A stretch of 27,078 bases of DNA from an uncultured Christensenellaceae bacterium. GTDB taxonomy: Bacteria; Bacillota; Clostridia; Christensenellales; Borkfalkiaceae. Position 1 is the stretch's first letter; the number at the start of each line of letters is the position of its first letter. This document shows positions 1 through 6,380 of this stretch, one piece after another. The translations under genes and the position numbers were made by a program. The stretch is from contig CAJUKJ010000010.1 in NCBI GenBank assembly GCA_910587365.1, positions 1 to 27,078 of the forward strand, written 5' to 3'. The notes under the pieces are model-generated. The model saw nothing but the letters and a program-made list of their open reading frames with translations. It was not told where the DNA came from and searched no databases.

Positions 1-1
1 T

Positions 2-76
2 TTAATTTGTTTTAGTGTTTTTGCAGGTATAGCAATTCTTTTATTTTTAATGCAATGTAAAAAGTTAAAGGAATAA
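2..76 (+). CDS. C-terminal end of a membrane protein (partial)
   Basis: An open frame enters from the left window edge and ends at TAA 74-76, giving 24 residues. It reads as a hydrophobic stretch (FAGIAILLFLM) followed by a short basic tail (KKLKE), the usual look of a last transmembrane helix with a cytoplasmic end. A terminator hairpin follows 44 bases later, which supports a real gene end. The family cannot be judged from so short a piece; it could also be a chance open frame. Confidence 0.45.
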   Translation, partial: LICFSVFAGIAILLFLMQCKKLKE

Positions 77-119
77 GACAATGCTAAATTTCAATTTACT
101 TTAATTAATTACTTACAGC

Positions 120-156
120 AAAAAGCTCCCGAACAATTTTGTTCGGGGGTTTTCTA
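120..156. terminator. Bidirectional intrinsic terminator
   Basis: The arm AAAGCTCCCGAACA pairs with TGTTCGGGGGTTTT around a short AT loop, with A-rich and T-rich flanks. It lies between the partial rightward gene (stop at 76) and the leftward gene ending at 221, so it can serve both. A near relative (GCTCTCGAACAA arm) sits at 2519-2553. Confidence 0.8.
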
Positions 157-220
157 TTATTGTCCGCTTTGTTACCTACGGTAATTGCGAATTCAATAAG
201 CGATTTTAACAATTTGCGGC

Positions 221-1051
221 TTATTTGTCGAATAGGCTTAACTGTTCCTCCTCTGCCGTTTGCCCGACCGTTTGCGTCGTAAGCCCGGGAATAAACACTT
301 TATTCAGGGTCTTATTAAACTTGAACCAATCCAAAGCAAACAGCACGAAATATATTAGAGAGCCAAGAAAGCATACCGCCATATCTATAATAGTGTCAAT
401 AAGACCGATATCCAGATATCCGTCGAATTCAAAAGCTTCACGCCCGTCGGCAAAATGAATGACGGTTTTATCAATTCCGCTTGCGTCAAAAGCCGCGCCG
501 TGGTCGCCAGAAATTTTAAACGAATAAAAGCCTTTTATAACCGTATCCTCCTGCAAGTCGCCGCCGAACAGGGCGTCGCAGGTAAACTCGTACAGCTCCC
601 ATAAAACCGCGATTAGCAGACTGAACGCTACGCCGAACAGAAGATAGGCAAAAAAAGCCCTGTTGCTTTTGGGTTCGCCGATAAATATTTTCATAACGGA
701 AAAGCCGAAGCAAGCGAATACAAACCCAGACAGGGTGTGCATTATCGTGTCAAGATAAGGTATAACCGTATATAAATTAAACCCCGCACCGAGTATACTG
801 CCTACGGGAATTATTAAAAGCAGCGCGCAAATAGACGGCGTTAATTTAACGCCGAGAAGATATTCGATTATGTAAAGCGCGGGAACTATAAGAATAAATA
901 AAAACGATTTAACACAGCTTGCCGCGTGTCCCGTTGCCGCAAAGTATATTCCCGTACACAGACAGAAAGCCACAAATACCGCAAGTACGGCGGTAAAGCC
1001 GACGCATTTTATTCTTTGTTTGAAATAGGAAAAAATATTAAGCTTTTGCAT
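221..1051 (-). CDS. Integral membrane protein, DUF2238/YjdF-like
   Basis: A 276-residue protein with about six hydrophobic segments (roughly residues 15-40, 47-66, 72-93, 98-122, 133-155 and 218-240). The signature segments are YLDTIMHTLSGFVFACFGF and VLWELYEFTCD, and a later DTIIDMAVCFLGS; this D..H..SG / WE..E / D..D pattern is what I associate with the DUF2238 (YjdF-like) membrane family of unknown function. The ATG has a GGAG seven bases upstream. A polar loop at about 165-210 separates the last helix. The cytosolic-looking C-terminus ends in QLSLFDK, matching the bacterial sliding-clamp-binding pentapeptide, which is unexpected here. It is followed by the terminator at 120-156. The membrane call is firm; the family call is moderate. 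Confidence 0.75.
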   Translation of the reverse strand: MQKLNIFSYFKQRIKCVGFTAVLAVFVAFCLCTGIYFAATGHAASCVKSFLFILIVPALYIIEYLLGVKLTPSICALLLIIPVGSILGAGFNLYTVIPYLDTIMHTLSGFVFACFGFSVMKIFIGEPKSNRAFFAYLLFGVAFSLLIAVLWELYEFTCDALFGGDLQEDTVIKGFYSFKISGDHGAAFDASGIDKTVIHFADGREAFEFDGYLDIGLIDTIIDMAVCFLGSLIYFVLFALDWFKFNKTLNKVFIPGLTTQTVGQTAEEEQLSLFDK

Positions 1052-1123
1052 ATTGTTACTCCGATATATTTATAAAGTAAAAATATGCACGCAAAACAAT
1101 TTGCGTGCAATTATTTTTAAACA

Positions 1124-1486
1124 TTAATTATCCAAAAGCTCGTTACTGAGGGCAACGATTTTGTTCCCGTACTTTTTCTTGCGGGAGTTCAATAGCGCGT
1201 TGTATATAAAATAGTTGGCGATACAAAGCGCGATACCGACGCAGCCGGTTATTACGCCCATTGCCATTAACACCGCAGGCGACATAAGTTGCGCGCCTAT
1301 GACCTGCATTGCAAGGCACATACCGACGCCGAAAATAAGCGCGGCAACCGAGCCGAAGACGTATGCAAAAACAATTGCGGGAGTTTTTACCTTTTTGTCA
1401 AGCTCTTTCAGTTCGTCCAACTTCGTGCGTTCATGCGGGGTATAACTGTCCCTTACTTTCTCAATATACTTGTTTTGCTTTTCCAT
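1124..1486 (-). CDS. Small two-helix membrane protein, unknown function
   Basis: A 120-residue protein: a charged N-terminal stretch (about residues 1-35, rich in K, E and D, likely helical or coiled), two hydrophobic helices (about 36-62 and 68-96), then a basic, polar C-terminal helix ending NELLDN. The ATG has a textbook AGGAGG. I recall a family of this size in Clostridia (two central helices, a LDELKELDKKVK-like start) that some databases label 'dihydropteridine reductase'. Nothing here resembles a nucleotide-binding fold, so I give no enzyme name. It lies 72 bases upstream of the DUF2238-like gene on the same strand, possibly co-transcribed. Confidence 0.75.
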   Translation of the reverse strand: MEKQNKYIEKVRDSYTPHERTKLDELKELDKKVKTPAIVFAYVFGSVAALIFGVGMCLAMQVIGAQLMSPAVLMAMGVITGCVGIALCIANYFIYNALLNSRKKKYGNKIVALSNELLDN

Positions 1487-1668
1487 AAAAAACCTCCTGA
1501 TTGAATTTTGTACTTACAGTATAAACCGCACTTGTTTACGTTTTGCTAAATCTTTGTAAGCACTAAGTAATTGTTTTGTAAGTTATTTGTTAAAGATTTG
1601 TAAAAAAAGAGGCGTCGCTTTACCGTAATTCCCACAGGGAATTTAATATAATGCAAATAAAAAGATTT

Positions 1669-1703
1669 AGGCATAGCGTTAAGCTGTGCCTTTTCTATAC
1701 TTT
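1669..1703 (+). terminator. Orphan terminator-like hairpin
   Basis: AGGCATAGC pairs fully (one G-U) with GCTGTGCCT around a five-base loop, followed by TTTTC and a second T run. No rightward gene lies upstream, so it may end a short RNA or an antisense transcript from the divergent region. A TATAAT lies at 1647-1652, but no good -35 accompanies it. Confidence 0.45.
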
Positions 1704-1715
1704 TTTCGTTGAAGA

Positions 1716-1737
1716 ACTATGCTACTCGTAGCATAGT
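1716..1737. repeat. Perfect 10-bp inverted repeat
   Basis: ACTATGCTAC and GTAGCATAGT are separated by only two bases. No T run follows on either strand, so it is not a standard terminator. It may be an operator or a remnant of a palindromic element. Confidence 0.6.
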
Positions 1738-1779
1738 GAGATATAGATATGTTTTATATTTCCCGCAAAATTCAAGCGG

Positions 1780-1808
1780 TTGCGTTCTTTAATTTTTCGT
1801 GATATAAT
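1780..1808 (+). promoter_or_regulatory. Promoter of the GyrI-like gene
   Basis: TTGCGT (-35, 1780-1785), 17-base spacer, perfect TATAAT (-10, 1803-1808), 38 bases before the ATG. Confidence 0.65.
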
Positions 1809-1845
1809 AATTGTACGATAAACAGTAATTTAGCGGAGAATAAAA

Positions 1846-2478
1846 ATGGCATTCGATTATAAGAAAGAATACAAAGTATTTTATATGCCGGCAAACAAGC
1901 CGTCTATCGTAACCGTTCCGAAAATGAATTATATAGCGGTACGCGGTAAAGGTAATCCCAACGATGAAAACGGCGAGTATAAAGATTCGATAAGGCTTTT
2001 GTATGCAATAGCGTTTACTATCAAAATGAGTTATAAAGGCTTGCACATAATCGACGGGTATTTTGAATACGTTGTTCCGCCGCTTGAAGGCTTTTGGTGG
2101 CAGGAAGGCTTTGATAGGATAGATTATACGAACAAGAACGGGTTTAATTTTATTTCACTTATACGCTTGCCCGATTTCGTAACCAAAGCCGATTTTGATT
2201 GGGCGGTACAAGAAGCGACAAGTAAGAAAAAAGCCGACTTTTCAAAAGTGGAGTTCTTAACCTATGACGAGGGTGTTTGCGTTCAATGTATGCACGTTGG
2301 CTCTTACGACGACGAGCCGAAAACGGTTGCGCTTATGCACGAGTATATGAAAGCAAACGGCTATGAGTTAGATATTACGAACGTTCGTTATCATCACGAG
2401 ATATATTTAAGCGATCCGCGCAAATGTGCCGTAGAAAAATTAAAAACCGTTGTAAGACACCCTATACGCAGGGTATAG
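1846..2478 (+). CDS. GyrI-like small-molecule-binding domain protein
   Basis: A 210-residue protein matching my memory of the stand-alone GyrI-like family (COG4832 type). Landmarks in order: an N-terminal DYKKEYK, the PSIVTVPKMNYIAVRGKG strand with G-x-G-x-P, a YAIAFTIKMS helix, YVVPPLEGFWW, a central acidic DYTNKNGFNF section, then CVQCMHVGSYDDEP and the C-terminal HHEIYLSDPRK...VVRHPIR. In this superfamily the fold binds amphipathic ligands and often sits behind a MerR or AraC DNA-binding domain. Here no DNA-binding domain is present, so it is more likely a ligand binder or hydrolase-like protein than a regulator. It is transcribed alone, with its own promoter and a terminator at 2519. The RBS is a modest GGAG. 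Confidence 0.8.
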   Translation: MAFDYKKEYKVFYMPANKPSIVTVPKMNYIAVRGKGNPNDENGEYKDSIRLLYAIAFTIKMSYKGLHIIDGYFEYVVPPLEGFWWQEGFDRIDYTNKNGFNFISLIRLPDFVTKADFDWAVQEATSKKKADFSKVEFLTYDEGVCVQCMHVGSYDDEPKTVALMHEYMKANGYELDITNVRYHHEIYLSDPRKCAVEKLKTVVRHPIRRV

Positions 2479-2518
2479 CAGTTGAATTTCAATTTATCTT
2501 CGTAAATAATGTGTATTT

Positions 2519-2553
2519 AAAAAGCTCTCGAACAAATTGTTTGAGAGCTTTTT
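2519..2553. terminator. Bidirectional intrinsic terminator
   Basis: AAAAAGCTCTC...GAGAGCTTTTT with inner pairing ACAA/TTGT forms a long stem with A and T flanks. It sits between the convergent GyrI-like gene (ends 2478) and the cupin gene (ends 2656). Confidence 0.85.
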
Positions 2554-2655
2554 ATAATCGTATGTCTTAGCTCTATGGCAAGTACGCTTTATATCACGCC
2601 TTTTTCTGCGGCTTGCGACTAATGGATTTACGGTAAACGGTTACGCTTTTTCCGT

Positions 2656-3006
2656 TTAAACTACTGCGTCGGTCATCGTATAGCCTTCCAAAGAGTTTGC
2701 TTTGACCTGAATGCAGATATATTTAACCGAATGTTTTTCCGATGCGAAAAACTGTCTTTTTGCCGACGGAGAGATACGAAGCCAGTCGCCCGCCTTTAAG
2801 ACGACGCTTGACCCGTCTATTATCGCCTTGCCTTCTCCGTCCAATATCGCGTAAATTTCCTCGTTAAGCCTGTGTGAATGTACGAAGGGAACGCTTGCCC
2901 CCGCAGGCAACAAATTAATACTTACCTCTGCTCCCGTAAGATTAAGTAAATCGTGAAGCTCTACGCGCGCCTGTGTACCTGCGCTTACTTTGTCAAAATT
3001 GTTCAT
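2656..3006 (-). CDS. Single-domain cupin protein
   Basis: A 116-residue protein beginning MNNFDKVSAG. I chose this start because GGAGG lies seven bases upstream; an in-frame upstream ATG at 3045 has no RBS and would add 13 residues overlapping the promoter. The cupin core is clear: HSHRLNEEIYAILDGEG (two His, one Glu, metal-binding motif 1), then IDGSSVVLKAGDWLRISP and a second-motif strand with the His of SEKHSVKYICIQV. Small cupins of this type bind a divalent metal and may act as isomerases, oxygenases or sensors; the substrate cannot be told. It is divergent from an HxlR-type regulator, the common arrangement for a regulator controlling its neighbour. Confidence 0.85.
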   Translation of the reverse strand: MNNFDKVSAGTQARVELHDLLNLTGAEVSINLLPAGASVPFVHSHRLNEEIYAILDGEGKAIIDGSSVVLKAGDWLRISPSAKRQFFASEKHSVKYICIQVKANSLEGYTMTDAVV

Positions 3007-3035
3007 AAATAAACCTCCGAATTGATTGTGAAAGC

Positions 3036-3064
3036 AGTATAGCAAGCGTATTACCGTTATGCAA
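3036..3064 (-). promoter_or_regulatory. Cupin gene promoter
   Basis: Read leftward: TTGCAT (-35, 3059-3064), 17-base spacer, TATACT (-10, 3036-3041), 29 bases before the chosen ATG at 3006. It supports that start over the one at 3045. Confidence 0.7.
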
Positions 3065-3072
3065 GACGGTTA
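3051..3072. promoter_or_regulatory. Candidate HxlR operator
   Basis: TTACCGT and ACGGTTA form an imperfect inverted repeat (ACCGT/ACGGT exact, 8-base spacer) that straddles the -35 box of the cupin promoter. HxlR regulators bind such dyads near the genes they control. The assignment is inference from position. Confidence 0.4.
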
Positions 3073-3123
3073 CGGTTTTATTATCAGATAAAAATTTTGT
3101 TACTTGGTTTCATTTTTAAACTA

Positions 3124-3152
3124 TTGACACTTTGCCGTGCGGGTTGTATAAT
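3124..3152 (+). promoter_or_regulatory. HxlR gene promoter (perfect consensus)
   Basis: TTGACA (3124-3129), 17-base spacer, TATAAT (3147-3152), 29 bases before the ATG at 3182. A fully consensus sigma-A promoter usually needs a repressor. Confidence 0.85.
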
Positions 3153-3181
3153 ATTTGTAAATTTTTTTATGGAGAAAAGCA

Positions 3182-3511
3182 ATGCTGACAAGAGAAGAAT
3201 TACCCGAATGCCCCGTTGCTACAACGGTACAGCTTATAGGCAATAAATGGAAGCTGCTTATATTACGCAACCTATTTTATAACGGAAAACAACGGTTTAC
3301 CGATTTTTTAAAGTCCGTTCCAGGTATAAGCAAAAGAGTTTTAACCGACAACCTGCGGGCGTTGGAAGGCGACGGAATTATCGAAAGAGAAGTGTTTGCA
3401 GAGGTTCCGCCACGCGTTGAATATTGCTTATCTCCGCTTGGTAAAACGTTGAAACCCATACTTGACGCTATGGCGGATTGGGGGCAGGACTATAAAAGCA
3501 ACTTAATATAA
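3182..3511 (+). CDS. HxlR-family winged-helix transcriptional regulator
   Basis: A 109-residue protein with the HxlR/MarR-like winged helix: CPVATTVQLIGNKWKLLIL at the start, then RFTDFLKSVPGISKRVLTD (recognition helix region), LRALEGDGIIEREV, and the wing PPRVEYCLSPLGKTL, ending with a C-terminal dimerisation helix. The N-terminal Cys (residue 10, in PECPV) is at the position used as a redox or electrophile sensor in several HxlR proteins such as HypR; whether it senses here is inference. The divergent cupin gene is the likely target. The stop codon touches the A tract of a terminator shared with rplL. RBS is GGAG. Confidence 0.92.
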   Translation: MLTREELPECPVATTVQLIGNKWKLLILRNLFYNGKQRFTDFLKSVPGISKRVLTDNLRALEGDGIIEREVFAEVPPRVEYCLSPLGKTLKPILDAMADWGQDYKSNLI

Positions 3512-3545
3512 AAAAAACCGTATCCTGCGAGGATACGGTTTTTTA
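3511..3545. terminator. Bidirectional terminator between HxlR gene and rplL
   Basis: ACCGTATCC and GGATACGGT flank a five-base loop, extended by an A7 / T6 pairing. It serves both the rightward HxlR gene and the leftward rplJ-rplL unit. Confidence 0.9.
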
Positions 3546-3559
3546 TTGAAATTTTTAAA

Positions 3560-3937
3560 TTATTCCAAAACTGCGGTTGCGCCTGCTGCTTTAAGGTCAG
3601 CAACGATTTTGTCAGCTTCTTCCTTAGCAACGTTCTCTTTAAGAACGCCACCCTTTTCAACTGCTGCCTTAGCTTCAACAAGTCCAAGACCCGTGAATGC
3701 GCGGACAACCTTGATTACGTCGATTTTCTTCGCGCCGCAATCTTTAAGAACTACGTTGAATTCAGTCTTTTCCTCAGCTGCTGCTGCGGGAGCTGCGCCT
3801 GCTGCGGGAGCTGCCGCTACTGCTACGGGAGCTGCTGCGGATACGCCGAACTCCTCTTCAAGTGCCTTTACAAGCTCGTTAAGCTCTAACACGGTCATAG
3901 ATTTGATTTCTTCAATAAACTTAGCTACATCTGCCAT
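3560..3937 (-). CDS. rplL: 50S ribosomal protein L7/L12
   Basis: A 125-residue acidic protein of the usual L7/L12 length. The N-terminal dimerisation and L10-binding domain runs to about residue 32 (VAKFIEEIKSMTVLELNEL), followed by a flexible Ala/Pro/Gly hinge at about 35-58 (AAPAAGAAPAAAA). The globular C-terminal domain (KTEFNVVLKDCGAKKIDVIK, then GLGLVEAKAAVE) recruits translation GTPases to the ribosomal stalk. It is last in the rplJ-rplL unit and followed by a terminator. The RBS is AGGAG. The 207-base spacer to rplJ is unusually long for this pair and contains an F1 repeat. Confidence 0.98.
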   Translation of the reverse strand: MADVAKFIEEIKSMTVLELNELVKALEEEFGVSAAAPVAVAAAPAAGAAPAAAAEEKTEFNVVLKDCGAKKIDVIKVVRAFTGLGLVEAKAAVEKGGVLKENVAKEEADKIVADLKAAGATAVLE

Positions 3938-4023
3938 TTTTTTAATTCTCCTAATGATGTTTTATATTTTTATTCGCGCTTTTTGTTAAGGCAACGCCCG
4001 CCCTTTAAATTTTGTTTTAGTTG

Positions 4024-4147
4024 TAAAACGCAGAGATACGAGCAAGACAAGGAAAGTGCGGATTTGTTGCAGGGAGCGTACATAGAAGTACGTGACCAAA
4101 ACAAAACGCAAACTTAACGAAGTATTGCGAAGTATATATGCGTTTTA
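4024..4147 (-). repeat. F1 palindromic element, copy A (rplJ-rplL spacer)
   Basis: Read leftward it starts with the rplJ stop: TAAAACGCATATATAC, and ends with a related inverted end containing CTCTGCGTTTTA. The ends form an imperfect terminal inverted repeat of about 25-29 bp (first 8 bases exact). A central hairpin lies at 4077-4092 (CGTAC, 6-base loop, GTACG). Other copies: 6257-6380, 13553-13618, 15131-15181, 22991-23118, 26985-27066. Confidence 0.85.
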
Positions 4148-4681
4148 AGCTTTCTGCTTTGCAATGCCGTCAAGTACCCTGACAATGCCCGACATAAGGT
4201 TGTTAAGCACACCTGCAAAGTTTGCCAAAGGTGCCTGCATAGAACCAAGCATTTTTGCAACCAATTCCTCTTTTGAAGGCATGGAAGCAAGGGCTTTCGC
4301 GCCTGCCTTGTCCACATAAGCGTTATCGACGAACGCACTCTTGACTACGATTTTACCCTCATAGTCCTTTGCCGCCTTGGTCATAAGCTTTGCCGCCGTC
4401 GTTTCGTCCGAACTGAACGCCACAGCCGTAGGGCCGTTGAGGTCTGCGTCGAAGTCTTTAAAGCCCAAATCGTTGAAAGCTTTTCTTACAAGAGTATTTT
4501 TGTAAACTTTGTATTCGCAATTTGCTTTTTTACAGTTGTTACGAAGTTCCGATACTTCCGCAACGGTAAGCTTGTTATAGTCAACTAACACTACCGACTT
4601 TGCAGACTTGATTTTATTTGTAATTTCTTCAACAACTACTTTTTTAGCTTCAAAATTAGCCGATTTCCTTTCTTCTGACAA
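4145..4681 (-). CDS. rplJ: 50S ribosomal protein L10
   Basis: A 178-residue protein with the L10 hallmarks: N-terminal rRNA-binding domain with SAKSVVLVDYNKLTVAEVSE and NCEYKVYKNTLVRKAF, LNGPTAVAFS, and a C-terminal helix that holds L7/L12 dimers. The start codon is TTG (4681), set by a strong GGAGG eight bases upstream; no in-frame ATG fits. It is transcribed from its own promoter through an L10-type leader with an attenuator, and followed by rplL. Its TAA stop is the first three bases of repeat F1 copy A. The ribosomal stalk base assignment is certain. Confidence 0.98.
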   Translation of the reverse strand: MSEERKSANFEAKKVVVEEITNKIKSAKSVVLVDYNKLTVAEVSELRNNCKKANCEYKVYKNTLVRKAFNDLGFKDFDADLNGPTAVAFSSDETTAAKLMTKAAKDYEGKIVVKSAFVDNAYVDKAGAKALASMPSKEELVAKMLGSMQAPLANFAGVLNNLMSGIVRVLDGIAKQKA

Positions 4682-4689
4682 TGTTTACC

Positions 4690-4839
4690 TCCTTCCCGCT
4701 TTCGCAGTGATTAAAAAATCCTTGCACCCAAAAGGATACAAGGAATTTTAAATAGCATTATTTAAATTCAAAGCTTGTAACCTGAGCGAGAAATTAAGCC
4801 TAAAGCACTCGCCGTCTTGGGCAACAAAATATATTTACA
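4690..4839 (-). ncRNA. Ribosomal protein L10 leader (autoregulatory)
   Basis: About 150 bases between the rplJ promoter and its RBS. It contains GACGGCGAGTGCTTTAGGC and TCGCTCAGGTTAC, reminiscent of the L10 leader of Firmicutes in which L10 with L7/L12 binds its own mRNA. It ends in an intrinsic terminator hairpin (4711-4743) placed just before the GGAGG, so transcription attenuation is the likely mechanism. I identified it by position and general pattern, not by a covariance model. Confidence 0.75.
4711..4743 (-). terminator. Attenuator in the rplJ leader
   Basis: Leftward: CCTTGTATCC, loop TTTTG, GGTGCAAGG (9 pairs with one bulge and one G-U), then ATTTTTTAA. It lies 30 bases before the rplJ start codon and downstream of the promoter. 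Confidence 0.8.
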
Positions 4840-4844
4840 TTGTT

Positions 4845-4873
4845 ATTATATGGTTTATATTGCTAAAAGTCAA
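4845..4873 (-). promoter_or_regulatory. rplJ promoter
   Basis: Leftward: TTGACT (-35, 4868-4873), 17-base spacer, TATAAT (-10, 4845-4850). This makes rplJL separately transcribed from rplKA. Confidence 0.85.
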
Positions 4874-4904
4874 ACGATTTTTTGCAAAATTCAATTTAAC
4901 TCGC

Positions 4905-4946
4905 CAAAAACCCTCACGGAAAATGTGCGCAAGCAGATTTTCGTGA
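4905..4946 (-). terminator. Hairpin after rplA, probable terminator
   Basis: Leftward: TCACGAAAAT...ATTTTCCGTGA with an inner GC-rich part, beginning six bases after the rplA stop and followed by GGG and TTTTT. It probably ends rplKA. Its CACG...C-CGTGA base with one bulged C is shared with hairpins at 6148, 14940, 22708 and others, in the opposite orientation. Confidence 0.5.
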
Positions 4947-4951
4947 ACTAT

Positions 4952-5641
4952 TTAACCTTTGTTATAGGTAACCTTAACTCCGGGACCCATAGTCGCGGTC
5001 AAAGTAACGCTCTTGATGTACTGACCCTTTGAAGTTGCGGGCTTAGCCTTAACGATTGCTTCCATAAGTGCGTTGAAGTTTTCAACAAGCTTTACATCGC
5101 CGAAAGACTTTTTACCGATGGGGCAGTGAATGATAGCGGTTTTGTCAAGACGGTATTCAACTTTACCTGCCTTAACCTCCTGCACAGCCCTTGCAACGTC
5201 CATAGTAACGGTACCCGACTTGGGGTTGGGCATTAAGCCCTTAGGTCCGAGGATACGGCCGATACGTCCTACAACGCCCATCATATCGGGGGTGGTAATC
5301 ATAACGTCAAAATCGAACCAGTTATCCTTTTGAATTCTCTGAATGGTTTCTTCTGCGCCTACGTAGTCTGCGCCGGCAGCGGTTGCCGCGTCAGCCTTAT
5401 CGCCCTTTGCGATAACAAGCACTTTCTTCTGCTTACCCGTACCGTTGGGAAGTACAAGAACGCCGCGCACCTGCTGGTCTGCCTGTCTGGGGTCAACGCC
5501 CAGACGAACGTGTAATTCTATAGTTTCGTCGAACTTTGCTTTCGCCGTATCGAGAACGATTTTAACGGCTTCGCCTAAATCGTATGATTTGGAACGGTCG
5601 TAGGACTTTAAGCTTTCCGCGTATTTCTTCGCCAATTTCAT
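4952..5641 (-). CDS. rplA: 50S ribosomal protein L1
   Basis: A 229-residue protein, standard L1 length. Landmarks: SYDLGEAVKIVLDTAKAKFDE near the N-terminus, HVRLGVDPRQADQQVRG, the domain II section with MGVVGRIGRILGPKGLMPNPK, and C-terminal SVTLTATMGPGVKVT. It binds 23S rRNA at the mobile L1 stalk and helps E-site tRNA release; in many bacteria it also represses its own mRNA. It starts three bases after rplK, with a strong GGAGGAG, so the two are co-transcribed and probably translationally coupled. Confidence 0.98.
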   Translation of the reverse strand: MKLAKKYAESLKSYDRSKSYDLGEAVKIVLDTAKAKFDETIELHVRLGVDPRQADQQVRGVLVLPNGTGKQKKVLVIAKGDKADAATAAGADYVGAEETIQRIQKDNWFDFDVMITTPDMMGVVGRIGRILGPKGLMPNPKSGTVTMDVARAVQEVKAGKVEYRLDKTAIIHCPIGKKSFGDVKLVENFNALMEAIVKAKPATSKGQYIKSVTLTATMGPGVKVTYNKG

Positions 5642-5644
5642 AAC

Positions 5645-6070
5645 TTACTCCTCCACCGTAACGCCCATAGAACGGGCTGTTCCCTTTACCATACTCTTAG
5701 CTGCGTCCAAATCGGTGCAGTTAAGGTCGGGCATCTTAGTTTTAGCAATCTCTTCAACCTGCGCCTTGGTAAGCTTGCCCACTTTATCCCTGTTGGGACG
5801 TGCGCTTGCGGTTTCAAGACCCAACGCCTTTTTGATAAGAACGGGCGTAGGGGGCGTTTTAAGGATGAAAGTAAAGCTTCTGTCCTGATAAATTGTTACA
5901 ACGCAAGGTATGATAAGTCCTGCCTGGCTTGCAGTCTTTGCGTTAAATTCCTTGGTAAACCCGGGTATATTGATACCGTGGGGACCCAGCGTAGAACCTA
6001 CGGGGGGTGCGGGGGTTGCTTTACCGGCAGGAAGCTGTAATTTTACAACAGCGGTAATCTTCTTTGCCAT
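5645..6070 (-). CDS. rplK: 50S ribosomal protein L11
   Basis: A 141-residue protein of usual length. The N-terminal domain has KLQLPAGKATPAPPVGSTLG and HGINIPGFTKEFNAKT; the C-terminal RNA-binding domain has TPPTPVLIKKALGLE and KSMVKGTARSMGV. L11 binds the GTPase-associated region of 23S rRNA and is needed for RelA activation and, in many bacteria, thiostrepton sensitivity (the Pro-rich helix is intact). RBS is GGAGG. The 307-base gap from nusG holds F1 and F2 repeats, so whether it is read through from nusG or has its own promoter is unclear; I found no convincing promoter. Confidence 0.98.
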   Translation of the reverse strand: MAKKITAVVKLQLPAGKATPAPPVGSTLGPHGINIPGFTKEFNAKTASQAGLIIPCVVTIYQDRSFTFILKTPPTPVLIKKALGLETASARPNRDKVGKLTKAQVEEIAKTKMPDLNCTDLDAAKSMVKGTARSMGVTVEE

Positions 6071-6377
6071 AAAAAATATTCCTCCGTGTGGTATTGACGA
6101 ACGCGCCAGTGCTTAAAAATTTAACACGCTCTCCCACAAAAATTTCTCACGCATTTCTTTTTCGTTGAAAAACAAATGCCGTGAAATATAATGTCGTAAA
6201 ACGGCTTTTACGGACGAAATCAATCCGACATTGCCGTTTTTCGGCGTTACTTAGTTATAAAGCGCAGAGATGCAAGTCAGACAAGGAGAACGAGCATTTA
6301 CGCAAGGGAGCGTACACTGACGTACGTGACCTAAGTAAAGCGCAATTCGACACAGTATGACGCCGCATATATGCGTT
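6071..6377. other. nusG-rplK spacer filled by F1 and F2 elements
   Basis: No gene is present. Reading leftward after the nusG stop: F1 copy B, then an F2-type multi-hairpin element (6135-6250), then about 65 AT-rich bases with the rplK RBS. No clear consensus promoter was seen. Confidence 0.7.
6135..6250 (-). repeat. F2-type multi-stem element, nusG-rplK spacer
   Basis: First stem: CACG-CATTT...AAATG-C-CGTGA (6148-6184, one bulged C). Second stem: AAAACGGC (6198-6205) with GCCGTTTT (6233-6240) and inner CGGA/TCCG. The same layout with different stem sequences recurs at 22694-22800. Confidence 0.65.
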
Positions 6378-6380
6378 TTA
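6257..6380 (-). repeat. F1 palindromic element, copy B (after nusG)
   Basis: Leftward it starts with the nusG stop, TAAAACGCATATATGCGG. It keeps the central hairpin at 6311-6326 (CGTAC, loop ACTGAC, GTACG) inside GGGAG...GTGACC, and ends near AGAGATGCAAG. It is followed directly by an F2-type element. Confidence 0.85.

Larger units (their letters stand above)
1487..1845. other. Gene-free stretch with hairpins
   Basis: These 359 bases separate divergent genes. No convincing ORF is present. It holds the leftward gene's RBS, a terminator-like hairpin near 1669, a perfect 10-bp palindrome at 1716-1737, and the rightward promoter at 1780-1808. The two hairpins have no gene to serve on the + strand, so a short RNA is possible but unproven. 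Confidence 0.6.

Noticed and set aside
1124..1486. Naming the small membrane protein dihydropteridine reductase
   Set aside because: I recall such labels on similar proteins, but no nucleotide-binding or reductase motif is visible in 120 residues with two membrane helices.
3546..3989. 147-codon rightward frame opposite rplL
   Set aside because: The Ala/Ser-rich product is the complement of the rplL hinge; it overlaps the terminator and has no RBS.
4024..4147. F1 as an ordinary rho-independent terminator
   Set aside because: The central hairpin has no T run on either strand, and copies lie between genes that should be co-transcribed (rplJ-rplL, hslV-hslU).
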